Shown: positions 8,365 through 18,925, counted from the first letter of the stretch. The stretch: DNA of 64,000 nucleotides from Chitiniphilus shinanonensis DSM 23277 (GCF_000374805.1 NZ_KB895342.1:1-64000); one strand, 5' to 3'. Numbers and translations are program-made. The notes: generated by a model not told the origin, from the letters alone.

Positions 8365-9987
8365 TCACACCTGGAACCGCACCACCTGGTTTTGCAGCGA
8401 GCGCGCCAGCGCGTCGAGTTCCTCGCTGGCGCGGCTGACGCCCGCCACCTCTCCCTCGCTTTCCACCATCAGCGTCGCGATATCGCGCACGCCGGCCGCC
8501 GATTCGCCGATGGCGCCCGACTGGTGCCGTGCCGCGGCGGCGATGTCGTGGGCGTTGCGCAGCATGTCGTCGGTGCCGGCGACGATGCGCTGCTGCGCGG
8601 ACGCCGCCCCCGCCAGCCGCTCGGCGCCGCTGGTCACCTGCTTGCTGAGCGATTCGATGGCCTGCACCGTTTCGCTCATGCAGCGACGGATCTCGTCGGT
8701 GATGCGACCGATATCGTCGGTGCTGATCGCCGTGCGCTCGGCCAGCTTGCGCACTTCGTCCGCCACCACCGCGAAACCGCGCCCCTGCTCGCCGGCGCGC
8801 GCCGCCTCGATGGCCGCGTTCAGCGCCAGCAGATTGGTTTGATCGGCGATTTCGCGGATCGAGGTGGTCACGTGGTTGATGCGCTCGGCCGATTCAGCCA
8901 GCTGGGTGATCCGCTCGACCGAGGTGCCGGCGGTGCGGCGCAGGTCGTCGTTGATCTGCATCGCCGCCTCCATCGCCTGCGCCGAATCGCGCGCCAGCGC
9001 TGCCGCGTCGCCGGCCAGGGTGGCCGAACTGGCGATGCGCTGCGTCACCTCGTCCACAGAACTGACCAACGCGCCGGCATCGTCGGCCAGACTCCGGGCG
9101 CGGGTGGTGGCCGTCTGCATCCGCTGGCGGGCGCTGTCGGTCTGTCCCGCCAGCTGGGTCGCGGTGGCGGCGACGCGCTGGGCCGACTCCTGGGTGACGC
9201 CGATCAGCCCCGACAACTGCGTCAGCAGCGCGTTGATCGAGCGCGCAATGTCGTCGGTCTCGTCGCGCCCACGATCCTCGCAGCGCCGCGACAGGTCGTT
9301 GCCCAGCGTCAGCATGAAGGTCTGGATGCGCCGCAGCGGCGGCAGGATGCTGCGGCACATCGCCCACGACAGCACCACCAGCAGCAGCACACCCGCCACC
9401 ATGCAGATCCAGGCCAACGTCAGCGCCGACGCGCTCTGCGCCACCTGCGCCGACCGTTCGGCACTGGCGCGTTCGTCGATCAGGTCGGAAAAGCGCCCCA
9501 TGCTTTCCTCCAGCCGGGCGAAGCTTTCCATCACTTCCTGGTACTGGCCGCCCTCGCCCTGGCCGTTGCGATAGCGGACGATCAGCGCATCCGCCTGCTG
9601 TGCGTAGCGCTCCAGGTCGGGCTTGAGCGCGGCCAGCGCATTGCGTTCGGCGTCGGACAACGGCAGCGCCTCGTTGGCGGTCACGTTCTTGCGCAGACGC
9701 TCCACGTGGCCCTTGAACTCGGCCTGCAATGTCTGGAACTGCGCCGCCGAGGTTTCGCGCCGCTGCGCCAGGTGAGCGGCGGCCAGCACGTCGGCACGGA
9801 TCGCGTCGTGCATCATGTCGGCGTCGCCCTGCTGGCGCTGCGCGGCGATGCTGATCGCGCCGGCCTGGATTCCGGCGGTCAGGTCGCGGATGCTCAGCAG
9901 CCCGATCAACCCCAGCACCAACACGAACAAGGTGGCCAGGCAGCCAAAGGCGATCAGGCGGGTACGGATGGTCAGGGGAAACGGCAT
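8365..9987 (-). CDS. Methyl-accepting chemotaxis protein
   Basis: A 540-residue chemoreceptor. An N-terminal membrane helix (about 10-33) is followed by a ~155-residue periplasmic helical sensor, a second helix (about 188-210), a HAMP region (211-265) and a long cytoplasmic coiled coil. The hairpin tip is canonical: [18 protein letters not shown], then [19 protein letters not shown], around residues 385-425. It signals through CheW/CheA. No ligand can be inferred; the periplasmic part is alpha-helical (4-helix-bundle type). It ends convergently 48 nt from ubiA. Confidence 0.95.
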   Translation of the reverse strand: MPFPLTIRTRLIAFGCLATLFVLVLGLIGLLSIRDLTAGIQAGAISIAAQRQQGDADMMHDAIRADVLAAAHLAQRRETSAAQFQTLQAEFKGHVERLRKNVTANEALPLSDAERNALAALKPDLERYAQQADALIVRYRNGQGEGGQYQEVMESFARLEESMGRFSDLIDERASAERSAQVAQSASALTLAWICMVAGVLLLVVLSWAMCRSILPPLRRIQTFMLTLGNDLSRRCEDRGRDETDDIARSINALLTQLSGLIGVTQESAQRVAATATQLAGQTDSARQRMQTATTRARSLADDAGALVSSVDEVTQRIASSATLAGDAAALARDSAQAMEAAMQINDDLRRTAGTSVERITQLAESAERINHVTTSIREIADQTNLLALNAAIEAARAGEQGRGFAVVADEVRKLAERTAISTDDIGRITDEIRRCMSETVQAIESLSKQVTSGAERLAGAASAQQRIVAGTDDMLRNAHDIAAAARHQSGAIGESAAGVRDIATLMVESEGEVAGVSRASEELDALARSLQNQVVRFQV

Positions 9988-10454
9988 GGACGGGGCCCGT
10001 AACGATAGCGAATGGTTATCGGTTTATAGCCAAACCATGGCAGTGCAACAGGCAGGTCGTATCGTCCGTCGGGCCACGACCGCATCTCCGGCGATCGAAG
10101 GCGGATGCCGCCCGGCGCCGCCCGATCTCGACGTGGCCGTCGCGCGCGGTCAGCCTGACCGACACTTGCGGCACGGCTGGGACAAAGCAGTCGGATGGCG
10201 CCAGCACCACCGACACCGCCAACACGCACCTGACCGCTCGGCGGCTGGCGCGACGCGGCACCACGATTGCCTATGCTGAGCGGACCGGGCGTCATTCCCT
10301 TGGCATGACGCCGATGGGACCATTGCGGCGCGACCTTGGCGTAGCGCAATGGATGGCCCTCCGGTCGCACGGCGAAAACCACCCGTGTGGCCACTATCGT
10401 CGCCGGGCATCCAATCCGCCCCGCGCCCAACCGGGGACAGCACAGGACCGGACC
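9988..10454. other. 467-nt stretch without a supported gene
   Basis: Between the chemoreceptor and the CHAT-like gene I see no convincing coding region. A minus-strand GTG-started frame (10264-10016, 82 codons) begins with a weak signal-like stretch but has poor spacing and an Arg-rich, shadow-like tail. The region may hold the two divergent promoters, but no clear -35/-10 pair was found. Confidence 0.5.
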
Positions 10455-11189
10455 ATGCCCAATGTCGCCCTCCTCGCCATCGAATCGCCGTGGTGGCTGC
10501 CGCGCCCCAGCAACGGCGTGGCCAGTTCGATTCCGTTCTTCGAGAGCGTGGCGCGCAACCACAACGCCAAGCAGAACACCGTCAACCTGTATCCGGCCAC
10601 CTTCTTCGACGGCGCGTCGCTGGACGCCGCGCTGCTGAACCTGTTCCAGACCCATGAGAACTATCAGTTGCTGTGGATCGGCGCGCACGGCCACGGCGAG
10701 CGCGTCAGCGCCGAGCAGGTGGACAAGGTGGCCGCGCTGGTGCGCCAGCACGGCAAGCGCGTCAAGGGCGTGATCCTCAGCGCGTGCGAAGGCGCCGCCA
10801 TCGGCCGCATCGAACAGGCGATGGCCTGCGATGCGGAAAGCCTCGAACACGATTCCTTCGGCCCCAACTGGGTACTCACCTATCGCCATTGCGTGCACTG
10901 GTTCTCGGCGGCGCTGTTCGAGACCGCGCTGTTGCAGGGCGCGGCTTCGGCCTACGCCGCCGGCGGCGTGACCGGCAGGCCGCGCCTGCTGGAAATGCTG
11001 GCCGCCTCGGCCGCCACTTTCAGCCTGGACGGCCCGTTCGGCCTCAATCCGCAGGGCGAATCGGTGACGCTGGGCGAAACGCTGCGGCTGTGGGTCCGCC
11101 CGCAACGCGCGCAGCAACCCGAGGACGCCACCGACGAATTGCTCGACGCGATCCGCACCCTGCAAGGCCAGCCCGCCGCCGACTGGTAG
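10455..11189 (+). CDS. Small CHAT/caspase-fold-like protein, function unknown
   Basis: A 244-residue protein with no signal peptide or membrane segment. A strand ending in L-L-W-I-G-A-H78-G-H-G is followed ~30 residues later by G-V-I-L-S-A-C111-E-G. This is the His...Cys spacing and the strand context (HG and SxCEG) of clan CD (CHAT/caspase/gingipain-like) peptidases. A later segment, AASAYAAGGVTGRPR, resembles the post-Cys loop of CHAT domains. It has no TPR or other partner domain. Start: ATG after CAGGA; upstream in-frame ATGs are Arg-rich. No operon partner is adjacent, so target and activation are unknown. Confidence 0.65.
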   Translation: MPNVALLAIESPWWLPRPSNGVASSIPFFESVARNHNAKQNTVNLYPATFFDGASLDAALLNLFQTHENYQLLWIGAHGHGERVSAEQVDKVAALVRQHGKRVKGVILSACEGAAIGRIEQAMACDAESLEHDSFGPNWVLTYRHCVHWFSAALFETALLQGAASAYAAGGVTGRPRLLEMLAASAATFSLDGPFGLNPQGESVTLGETLRLWVRPQRAQQPEDATDELLDAIRTLQGQPAADW

Positions 11190-11303
11190 GTCTTTCCGTT
11201 CTCCACTTCGCGCCGCCGGCCTGGCGGCTCGCCCGTTTCGACGCCGCACCACCGGATCGGACAGGTGCACGTTCGCGTGTCATGCACGGCAACTGCCTCA
11301 TCG

Positions 11304-11315
11304 CCCCCCCCCCCC
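11304..11315. repeat. Poly-C tract (12 C)
   Basis: A run of twelve C residues in the intergenic region (11190-11511) upstream of the COG0523 GTPase gene. Homopolymers of this length are slippage-prone; it is ~200 nt from the start codon and outside the likely core promoter. Confidence 0.8.
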
Positions 11316-11438
11316 ACCGCATCATTCCGCCTTTCCCGCGCGCTCCCGATCGCCGCCGCGGCGGCTCGCCACTGACCATCACTCCCGACACGGATTCTCG
11401 TCACCTCATCCCATCGCCAGCGCAAATGGGTTTATGAA

Positions 11439-11492
11439 TGCAATTCAGTTGCGTTTAAGCGCTCGCTTTTGATACTGTGTTGCAAATATCAA
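11439..11492 (+). promoter_or_regulatory. Promoter with operator-like dyads upstream of the zinc GTPase gene
   Basis: TTGCGT (11449-11454), a 16-bp spacer and GATACT (11471-11476) form a plausible sigma-70 promoter. A dyad TGCAA-n5-TTGC (11439-11451) overlaps the -35. A second dyad, TTGATA...TATCAA with a 12-nt spacer, covers the -10 (11469-11492). Given the downstream zinc genes a Zur-type repressor is the obvious candidate, but neither dyad is a clear match to known Zur boxes. Confidence 0.4.
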
Positions 11493-11511
11493 CACCCCCC
11501 AAGCATCCGCC

Positions 11512-12720
<1,209 letters not shown>

Positions 12721-12809
12721 GCGCAATCGACGGCAGACCCCGGCTTCGGCCTCAGCGCCGGGCCGGCCGCCCCGCCCGCACCCGTTTCACCACCCACAGG
12801 AACCGTTCC

Positions 12810-14945
12810 ATGCCTGACCATCGCGAAGGCAGGGCGCCGCGTGCGCGCCTGCTGAACCCGATCGCCGCCGTCCTGCTGTGCGCCCCGCTGGCGCAGGCGG
12901 AGGACGAACGCACCACCACGCTGCCCGTCACCGTAGTCACCGCCAACCCCCTGGGCAGCGACGCGCTGTCGCAACCCGCCACGCGGCTGGACGGCGACGC
13001 GTTGCGGCTGCGCGACGCCACCACACTGGGCGAGGTGCTGACCGGCCTGCCCGGCATCGCCAGCACCTCGTTCGGCCCGGGCGCCAGCCGCCCGGTGATC
13101 CGCGGTCTGGACGGCGACCGCGTGCGCCTGTTGCAGAACGGCGTCGGCGCGCTGGATGCGTCCGCGCTCTCTTACGACCACGCGGTGGCACAGGACGTGG
13201 CCGGCGTCGACGTCATCGAAGTGGTACGCGGCCCCGCCGCCCTGCTCTACGGCGGCAGCGCCATCGGCGGCGTGGTCAACACGCTGGACCAGCGCCTGCC
13301 GCGCCAGGCGCTGCACGGCCTCGAAGGCGCCGCCACCGTGGAGTACGGCGGTGCGGCCAGCGAACGGCTGGCCAGCGCCCGCCTCGACGGCGGCAACGGC
13401 GACTACGCACTGCACGTGGACGGCTTCGCCCGCCGCAGCGACGATCTGCGCATCCCCGGCTACGCGTGGTCCGAACGGCAGCGCGCCGGTCTGGGCAGCT
13501 ACCACCCGCCCGAGCACGACCATGATCACGGCCACGAAGCGCACGAGCACGAAGAACACGCCGAATCGCCGCAAGGCACGCTGCCCAACAGCGACAGCCG
13601 CGCCCACGGCGGCGCGGTCGGGCTGTCGCGCACCTGGGACGACGGCTACCTGGGGCTGTCCTACGGCGCCTACCGCAGCAACTACGGCTCGGTGGCCGAA
13701 GAGGATGTCCGGCTGGACCTGAAACAGGATCGGCTGGCGCTGGGTTTCGCCCGCCAGGGGCTGGCCGGCCCGGTGCGCGAGGTGAAGGCCGACCTGGCCT
13801 ACACCGACTATCGCCACCGCGAACTGCACGATGGCGAAACCGGCACCACCTTCAAGCATCGCGGCTACGAAGGGCGCGTCGAACTGCGCCACGCGCCGCT
13901 GGGCCCGCTCGACGGCGTGATCGGCGTGCAGATCGGCCAGAGCAGCTTCTCCGCGCTGGGCATCGAGGCATTCGTGCCGGACACCGACACCGACCAGGCC
14001 GCGCTGTTCGCGCTGGAGCAATGGCAGCTCGGCGGCGGCACCCAGTTGAGCCTGGGCGGCCGCGTCGAATACAACCGCCTCAGCCCGGACGATGGCGGCA
14101 ACCGGCGCTTCGCCGGGGTCGAGGCGCGCAGCTTCACCGCCGGTTCGCTCTCCGCCGGCGTGGTACAGCCGCTGGCGGGCGGCTGGTCGCTGGCCGGCAA
14201 CCTCGCCTACACCGAACGCGCGCCCACCTACTACGAGCTGTACGCCGACGGCCAGCACGTCGCCACCGGCACCTTCGAGCGCGGCGACCCGGACGCCGAC
14301 AAGGAACGCGCCACCTCGCTGGACGCGGCGTTGCGCTACCAATCGGGCGCAGACCGGCTGTCGTTCGGCGCCTACTACAGCCGCTTCGCCAACTTCATCG
14401 CGCTGGAACGCACCGGCCGCTGGTGCCACTCGCACGGTGACCACGACCACTGCGGCAGCGTCGAGCACGAAGGCGAATCGCCCGAATACCGCTACCAGGG
14501 CGTGCCCGCCACGCTGTACGGACTGGAATTCGACGGCGCCTGGCGCGTGTATCGCAGCGCCGCGCGCAGCGTCGACCTGCAACTGTGGGGCGACGTCACC
14601 CGCGCCGAGCGGCGCGACAACGACGAAGCCTTGCCGCGCATCCCGCCGGCGCGGATCGCCGGTGCGGTGGTGTACGGCCAGGGCCCCCTGTCGCTGCGCG
14701 CCGAGGTGCAGCACGCCGCCGACCAGACCCGCGTACCGGACAACGACAGCGCCACCGACGGCTACACCGTCGCCAACCTGGCGCTCGGCTACCGCTTCGA
14801 GGGCGCCGGTGGCGCGCAGTGGCTGGCCTACCTGCGCGGCGACAACCTGGGCAACGAGGAGATCCGCTACGCCAGCTCGCTGACGCGCGACATCGCGCCA
14901 CAAGGCAGGCGCAGCGCCCGCGTCGGAGTCTCCGTGCAGTTCTGA
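12810..14945 (+). CDS. znuD: TonB-dependent outer-membrane receptor, ZnuD-like (zinc uptake)
   Basis: A 711-residue outer-membrane receptor. The signal peptide ends near AQAED. A plug domain (about 40-150, with GIASTSFGPGASRPVIRGLDGDRVR) and a 22-strand barrel follow, ending in the C-terminal Phe (SVQF). Two extracellular-loop stretches are loaded with metal ligands: HDHDHGHEAHEHEEH around residues 237-252 and CHSHGDHDHCGSVEHEGE around 537-555. Both are hallmarks of Neisseria ZnuD. It sits behind the COG0523 GTPase and ends with its own terminator. Confidence 0.9.
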   Translation: MPDHREGRAPRARLLNPIAAVLLCAPLAQAEDERTTTLPVTVVTANPLGSDALSQPATRLDGDALRLRDATTLGEVLTGLPGIASTSFGPGASRPVIRGLDGDRVRLLQNGVGALDASALSYDHAVAQDVAGVDVIEVVRGPAALLYGGSAIGGVVNTLDQRLPRQALHGLEGAATVEYGGAASERLASARLDGGNGDYALHVDGFARRSDDLRIPGYAWSERQRAGLGSYHPPEHDHDHGHEAHEHEEHAESPQGTLPNSDSRAHGGAVGLSRTWDDGYLGLSYGAYRSNYGSVAEEDVRLDLKQDRLALGFARQGLAGPVREVKADLAYTDYRHRELHDGETGTTFKHRGYEGRVELRHAPLGPLDGVIGVQIGQSSFSALGIEAFVPDTDTDQAALFALEQWQLGGGTQLSLGGRVEYNRLSPDDGGNRRFAGVEARSFTAGSLSAGVVQPLAGGWSLAGNLAYTERAPTYYELYADGQHVATGTFERGDPDADKERATSLDAALRYQSGADRLSFGAYYSRFANFIALERTGRWCHSHGDHDHCGSVEHEGESPEYRYQGVPATLYGLEFDGAWRVYRSAARSVDLQLWGDVTRAERRDNDEALPRIPPARIAGAVVYGQGPLSLRAEVQHAADQTRVPDNDSATDGYTVANLALGYRFEGAGGAQWLAYLRGDNLGNEEIRYASSLTRDIAPQGRRSARVGVSVQF

Positions 14946-14970
14946 CCTTCAACCCTGTTCCCCCTGACTA

Positions 14971-15008
14971 CGCCGGACCGCACGCCAACGCGGTATCCGG
15001 CGCTTTTT
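14971..15008 (+). terminator. Rho-independent terminator after znuD
   Basis: An imperfect hairpin (GCCGGA-CCGC ... GCGG-TA-TCCGGC, 8-nt loop, TA bulge) followed by CTTTTT at 15003-15008, 26 nt after the znuD stop. Confidence 0.7.
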
Positions 15009-15009
15009 A

Positions 15010-15297
15010 TCGGGAATCGGGCTGAAACTTTGCAATACGGTCAGGACGCCAGGCAGACCGTTATCGCCACGGTGGACGAACCGACCGTGCAGTTGTCAAA
15101 GCTGCCTCAGACGGTGATGCAAACCAATCGGATTGCTCGCCAGGCGGGTCGGAGCGGCCGACTGATGCGAAAGCGAGACGGTTGCCAAGCGGGCGCGCGA
15201 TAAGCAAGGGAAGGGGATCTACCACGAATCCCGCGCCGGGCCCGGCTGGAGATCAATCAAGACAAAGGCCCGGCAAACGCAGGGCCTCGATGGGATT
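15010..15297. other. ~290-nt gene-free stretch
   Basis: Between the znuD terminator and tRNA-Arg no coding frame with a ribosome-binding site, no repeat and no RNA gene was recognised. Confidence 0.5.
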
Positions 15298-15374
15298 TGG
15301 CGCACCCGACAGGGATCGAACCTGTGACCTTCAGCTTCGGAAACTGACACTCTATCCAACTGAGCTACGGGTGC
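15298..15374 (-). tRNA. tRNA-Arg (anticodon CCG)
   Basis: On the minus strand: acceptor GCACCCG / CGGGTGC, D arm GCTCAGTTGGATAGAGT, anticodon stem TCAGT/GCTGA with loop TTCCGAA (anticodon CCG, codon CGG), T arm ACAGG-TTCGATC-CCTGT, discriminator G and an encoded CCA. A TATGAT -10-like hexamer (15395-15390) lies 16 nt upstream of the mature end. Confidence 0.95.
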
Positions 15375-15427
15375 GGAAAGAGGATGCGGATCATAACGCG
15401 TTTCGCCTGGAGCGTCCATGCGCGGCT

Positions 15428-15455
15428 TTGTAGGCCCAATGTTTGCCGGTATAAT
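15428..15455 (+). promoter_or_regulatory. Promoter for the cytochrome c5 gene
   Basis: TTGTAG (15428-15433) and a perfect TATAAT (15450-15455) are separated by 16 bp, ~70 nt upstream of the start codon. Confidence 0.6.
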
Positions 15456-15523
15456 CCGCGCGGTTATCACCGGACCCCCGTCCGGCTCAGAACGAATCAA
15501 CTCAAATGACAAGGGATGGCAGC

Positions 15524-16273
15524 ATGAGCGGTTCCAATGTCGCCGGCGGCGCACAAAAGGTAGTCGGCATGATCTTGGCAGCGGTAATCGGGTTCCCGCT
15601 GCTGATTTTCCTGGTAGCCAAACTGTTCACTTCCGGCCCCGGCGTGGACCTGGGCCAAGCCAATATGACCAACGAGGCGATCTCCGCCCGGCTGCAAGCG
15701 GTGGGCGCGGTCAAGCTGGTGGAAGGCGGCCCACCCGGATCGCGTAGCGGCAAGGCCGTCTACGAATCGGTCTGTATGTCCTGTCACGCGACCGGCATGG
15801 CCGGTTCGCCCAAGTTCGGCGACGCCGGTGCCTGGGCCGCGCGCATCGCCAAGGGCTTCGACACCCTGACCAAGCATGCCATCGAAGGTTTCAACGCCAT
15901 GCCCGCACGCGGCGGCGCCACCGACCTGACCGACGACGAAGTGAAGCGCGCGGTGGCCTACATGGGCAATGCCGGCGGCGCCAAGTTCGAGGAACCGAAG
16001 GTGGCCGCGGCGGCCGGCGGTGCCATCGACCCGGCGGTCAAGGGCAAGGAAATCTACGACTCGGTCTGCATGGCCTGCCACGCCACCGGCATCTCCAACG
16101 CACCCAAGTTCGGCGACAAGGCCGCCTGGGCGCCGCGGCTGAAGGATGGCGCGGATGCCGCCGTCGCCATCGGCATCAAGGGCCTGAACGCGATGCCGCC
16201 CAAGGGTGGCTACCAGGGCTCGGACGACGAGTTCAAGGCCGCTGCGCTGTACATGATCAACGCGGCCAAGTAA
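15524..16273 (+). CDS. Diheme cytochrome c5 family protein, membrane anchored
   Basis: A 249-residue protein with an N-terminal membrane anchor (about 10-33: VVGMILAAVIGFPLLIFLVAKLF) and two tandem cytochrome c5-type domains. The heme sites are C-M-S-C-H and C-M-A-C-H. Each is followed by ATG...PKFGD and a Met-containing axial segment (FNAMPARGG; LNAMPPKGG). It is likely an electron carrier to terminal oxidases, like the tethered diheme c5 of Neisseriaceae. The start MSGSN is preferred over an ATG 18 nt upstream because AAGGGA is placed correctly for it. Confidence 0.92.
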   Translation: MSGSNVAGGAQKVVGMILAAVIGFPLLIFLVAKLFTSGPGVDLGQANMTNEAISARLQAVGAVKLVEGGPPGSRSGKAVYESVCMSCHATGMAGSPKFGDAGAWAARIAKGFDTLTKHAIEGFNAMPARGGATDLTDDEVKRAVAYMGNAGGAKFEEPKVAAAAGGAIDPAVKGKEIYDSVCMACHATGISNAPKFGDKAAWAPRLKDGADAAVAIGIKGLNAMPPKGGYQGSDDEFKAAALYMINAAK

Positions 16274-16291
16274 GCGGTCCCGCAATACCCG

Positions 16292-16316
16292 AACGGGCGG
16301 CCTGGCCGCCCGTTTT
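16292..16316 (+). terminator. Rho-independent terminator after cytochrome c5
   Basis: Perfect inverted repeat AACGGGCGGCC / GGCCGCCCGTT ending in TTTT, 18 nt after the stop codon. Confidence 0.85.
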
Positions 16317-16331
16317 CATTGGAGTGAACGG

Positions 16332-16811
16332 ATGTCCTTCCTGATCCGTCCCGCCACCCCGGCGGACGTGCCCGCCGTGCTGGCGATGATCCGCGAACTG
16401 GCGGAATTCGAGCGCCTGACCCATCTGGTGCAGAACACCGAGGCCATGCTGCACGACACCCTGTTCGGCGAGCGCCCCACGGTGGAATGCGTGGTCGGCG
16501 TCGAGGACGACGCGCCGGTGGCGTTCGCGCTGTTCTTCCACAACTACTCCACCTTCGTCGGCCGGCGCGGGCTGTACCTGGAGGACGTCTACGTGCGCCC
16601 GGTGGGGCGCGGCAAGGGCTACGGCGGCGCGCTGGTGCGCCACCTGGCGCGGCTGGCGCAGCAGCGCGGCTGCGGCCGCTTCGAGTGGACGGTGCTCGAC
16701 TGGAACGAAAACGCCATCGGCTTCTATCGCGGTCTGGGCGCCGACGTGCTGCCGGACTGGCGCATCTGCCGCGTCACCGGCGACGCCCTGGCGCGACTGG
16801 CCGCCAGCTGA
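16332..16811 (+). CDS. GNAT-family N-acetyltransferase (diamine acetyltransferase-like)
   Basis: A 159-residue GNAT protein. It starts with the typical IRPATPADVPAVLAMIRELAEFE, has FFHNYSTFVGRRGLYLEDVYVRP as the central strand, and the acetyl-CoA loop R-G-K-G-Y-G-G followed by WTVLDWNENAIGFYRGLGA. These are the segments of the spermidine/spermine (thialysine) N-acetyltransferase subgroup. A small polyamine or amino-acid substrate is therefore likely but not proven. It lies 74 nt upstream of an SMR exporter. Confidence 0.88.
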   Translation: MSFLIRPATPADVPAVLAMIRELAEFERLTHLVQNTEAMLHDTLFGERPTVECVVGVEDDAPVAFALFFHNYSTFVGRRGLYLEDVYVRPVGRGKGYGGALVRHLARLAQQRGCGRFEWTVLDWNENAIGFYRGLGADVLPDWRICRVTGDALARLAAS

Positions 16812-16820
16812 TTCCGCGCG

Positions 16821-16877
16821 GGCGCGTCTCTTTCGGGTTTCCGACGCGCCGCGCTCCTGTCCGAGCCCGAACAGGAG
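16821..16877 (+). promoter_or_regulatory. Two-hairpin leader; second hairpin pairs with the Shine-Dalgarno
   Basis: Hairpin 1 is a perfect 8-bp stem GGCGCGTC/GACGCGCC (16821-16828 with 16843-16850, 14-nt loop). Hairpin 2 is a perfect 7-bp stem CTCCTGT/ACAGGAG (16854-16860 with 16871-16877, 10-nt loop CCGAGCCCGA). The 3' strand of hairpin 2 contains the AGGAG of the SMR gene, so the stem would block translation initiation. It does not fit the guanidine-II riboswitch (no ACGR loops). It shares only short words (GGGTTTCCG, TCCGAG) with the guanidine-I class. Confidence 0.5.
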
Positions 16878-16885
16878 AAAACAAC

Positions 16886-17209
16886 GTGTTCAATTACTGG
16901 TTGGTCCTGGGCCTGGCGGTCTTTACCGAGATCGTGTGGGCGCTGTCGCTCAAGTACGTGCAGACCAATCCCAGCCCCTGGGTGATCGCCGGCTCGGTGG
17001 TGCTGTCCTTCGTCAACATGGCGCTGCTGTCGTTCGCCATGCGCGGCATTCCCGCCGGCACCGCCTACGCCATCTGGACCGGGCTGGGCGCGGTGGGCGT
17101 GACCATTGGCGGCATCATCTGGTTCGGCGATCCGCTCGGCGCCGCGCGGGTGGCGTTCCTGGCGCTGATCGTGATCGGCGTGGTCGGCCTCAAGGCCGTC
17201 AGCCCCTGA
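16886..17209 (+). CDS. Small multidrug resistance (SMR) exporter, Gdx/SugE-like
   Basis: A 107-residue membrane protein with four helices, started by GTG after AGGAG (8-nt spacing). The conserved Glu of helix 1 (FTEIVWALSLKY) and the segments FVNMALLSFAMRGIPAGTAYAIWTGLGAVGV match the Gdx/SugE branch, whose characterised members export guanidinium or quaternary ammonium ions with proton antiport. WAxxLKY and the small GTAYAxWTGxGAVG helix are closer to Gdx than to EmrE. It usually forms a dual-topology homodimer. The leader can hide its ribosome-binding site. Confidence 0.85.
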   Translation: MFNYWLVLGLAVFTEIVWALSLKYVQTNPSPWVIAGSVVLSFVNMALLSFAMRGIPAGTAYAIWTGLGAVGVTIGGIIWFGDPLGAARVAFLALIVIGVVGLKAVSP

Positions 17210-17225
17210 GCGGCGCACCCCAGCG

Positions 17226-17252
17226 AAAAGGCCGGCATCCGCCGGCCTTTTT
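17226..17252. terminator. Bidirectional terminator between SMR gene and dienelactone hydrolase
   Basis: AAAA, then GGCCGGC-ATCC-GCCGGCC, then TTTTT. U-tracts exist on both strands, between convergent genes. Confidence 0.85.
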
Positions 17253-17291
17253 CATTGGCGGCAATCTGCGCCGCGGGCGATCCACCCTGCC

Positions 17292-18140
17292 CTACACCCC
17301 GTGGCTGCGGAACCACTTGAGCATCTCGGCCCAGCCGTCCTGCGCCGCGGCGCGATGATAGCTGGGACGGTAGTCCGCGTTGAAGCCGTGGCCGGCATCC
17401 TCGTAGACCACGATGCGCGACGGCTCGCCCGAGCGTTTGATCGCCACCCGCATCCGCTCCACCCCGTCCAGCGGAATACCCTGATCCTTGCCGCCATACA
17501 GTCCCAGCACCGGCACCTTGAGCTGCGCCGCCACGTCGACCGGCTGGGTCGGCGTGTTGTCGCTGGCCTTGCCCTCGACCCGGCCATACCACGCGGCGAT
17601 GGCCTTCAGTTCGGGATTGTGCGCGGCGTACAGCCAGGCGATGCGGCCACCCCAGCAAAAGCCGGTCAGCGCCACCCGCGCGCCATCCCCGCCGTGGGCC
17701 ACCGCCCAGGCCACGGTGCCGTCCAGGTCGGCCATCACCTGGGCGTCGGGCACCTTGCTCACCACTTCGCGTTGCAGCGCTTCGATCTCCGGGTACTTGC
17801 GCGGATCGCCCTGGCGGAAGTACAGGTCGGGCGCGATGGCCAGATAGCCCAGCTTGGCCAGGCGCCGGCACAGGTCCTGGATGTGCTCGTGCACGCCAAA
17901 GATCTCCTGCACCACCACCACCACCGGCAGGCGACCGCTGGCATTGGCCGGGCGCGCCACGTAGACCGGCAGCTCGACGTCGCCCCGCTCGACGAACGCC
18001 GGGCCGACCTCCAGCCCCTCGCTATCGGTGACGATGGTCGAGGCGGCCACCGGGCGTACCGCCAGGGCGAACCCGGTCGCCAGCGCGGCGGCCAGGAAGC
18101 CGCGGCGCTCGCTCAGGAAGGATTTGGACTGCTCGGACAT
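17292..18140 (-). CDS. Dienelactone hydrolase family protein with twin-arginine signal
   Basis: A 282-residue alpha/beta hydrolase. The N-terminus (SERRGFLAAALATGFALAVRPVAA) is a twin-arginine signal, so the enzyme is probably periplasmic. The DLH nucleophile is Cys in G-F-C-W-G-G, and the His of the triad lies in DAGHGFNAD. VVVVQEIFGVHEHIQDLCRRLAKLGY is typical of carboxymethylenebutenolidase relatives. Substrate unknown. GAGGAG precedes the ATG at 18140; a longer upstream frame lacks a ribosome site. A divergent SDR gene starts 110 nt away. Confidence 0.9.
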   Translation of the reverse strand: MSEQSKSFLSERRGFLAAALATGFALAVRPVAASTIVTDSEGLEVGPAFVERGDVELPVYVARPANASGRLPVVVVVQEIFGVHEHIQDLCRRLAKLGYLAIAPDLYFRQGDPRKYPEIEALQREVVSKVPDAQVMADLDGTVAWAVAHGGDGARVALTGFCWGGRIAWLYAAHNPELKAIAAWYGRVEGKASDNTPTQPVDVAAQLKVPVLGLYGGKDQGIPLDGVERMRVAIKRSGEPSRIVVYEDAGHGFNADYRPSYHRAAAQDGWAEMLKWFRSHGV

Positions 18141-18222
18141 GGACCACTCCTCACACAAGGCAGCACGGCTGCCGATCGATCGGACGCGCCCGGCCGGAAC
18201 GGGCCGGCGCGTGTATGCTGGA

Positions 18223-18247
18223 AACCGTGTCCATATTAGCAACGGTT
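18223..18247. promoter_or_regulatory. Dyad AACCGT-n13-ACGGTT in the divergent DLH/SDR promoter region
   Basis: Perfect 6-bp arms around a 13-nt A/T-richer centre, ending 4 nt before the SDR start codon. It is placed to block or bend the SDR promoter; the binding protein is unknown. Confidence 0.35.
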
Positions 18248-18250
18248 ATC

Positions 18251-18925
<675 letters not shown>

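Noticed and set aside
10016-10264. An 82-codon minus-strand frame with a weakly signal-like N-terminus
   Set aside because: GTG start, weak ribosome site, Arg-rich tail without features; not convincing as a gene.
16812-16885. Guanidine riboswitch before the SMR gene
   Set aside because: ACGR loops of class II are absent, and the class I conserved blocks are not complete. Reported only as a structured leader.
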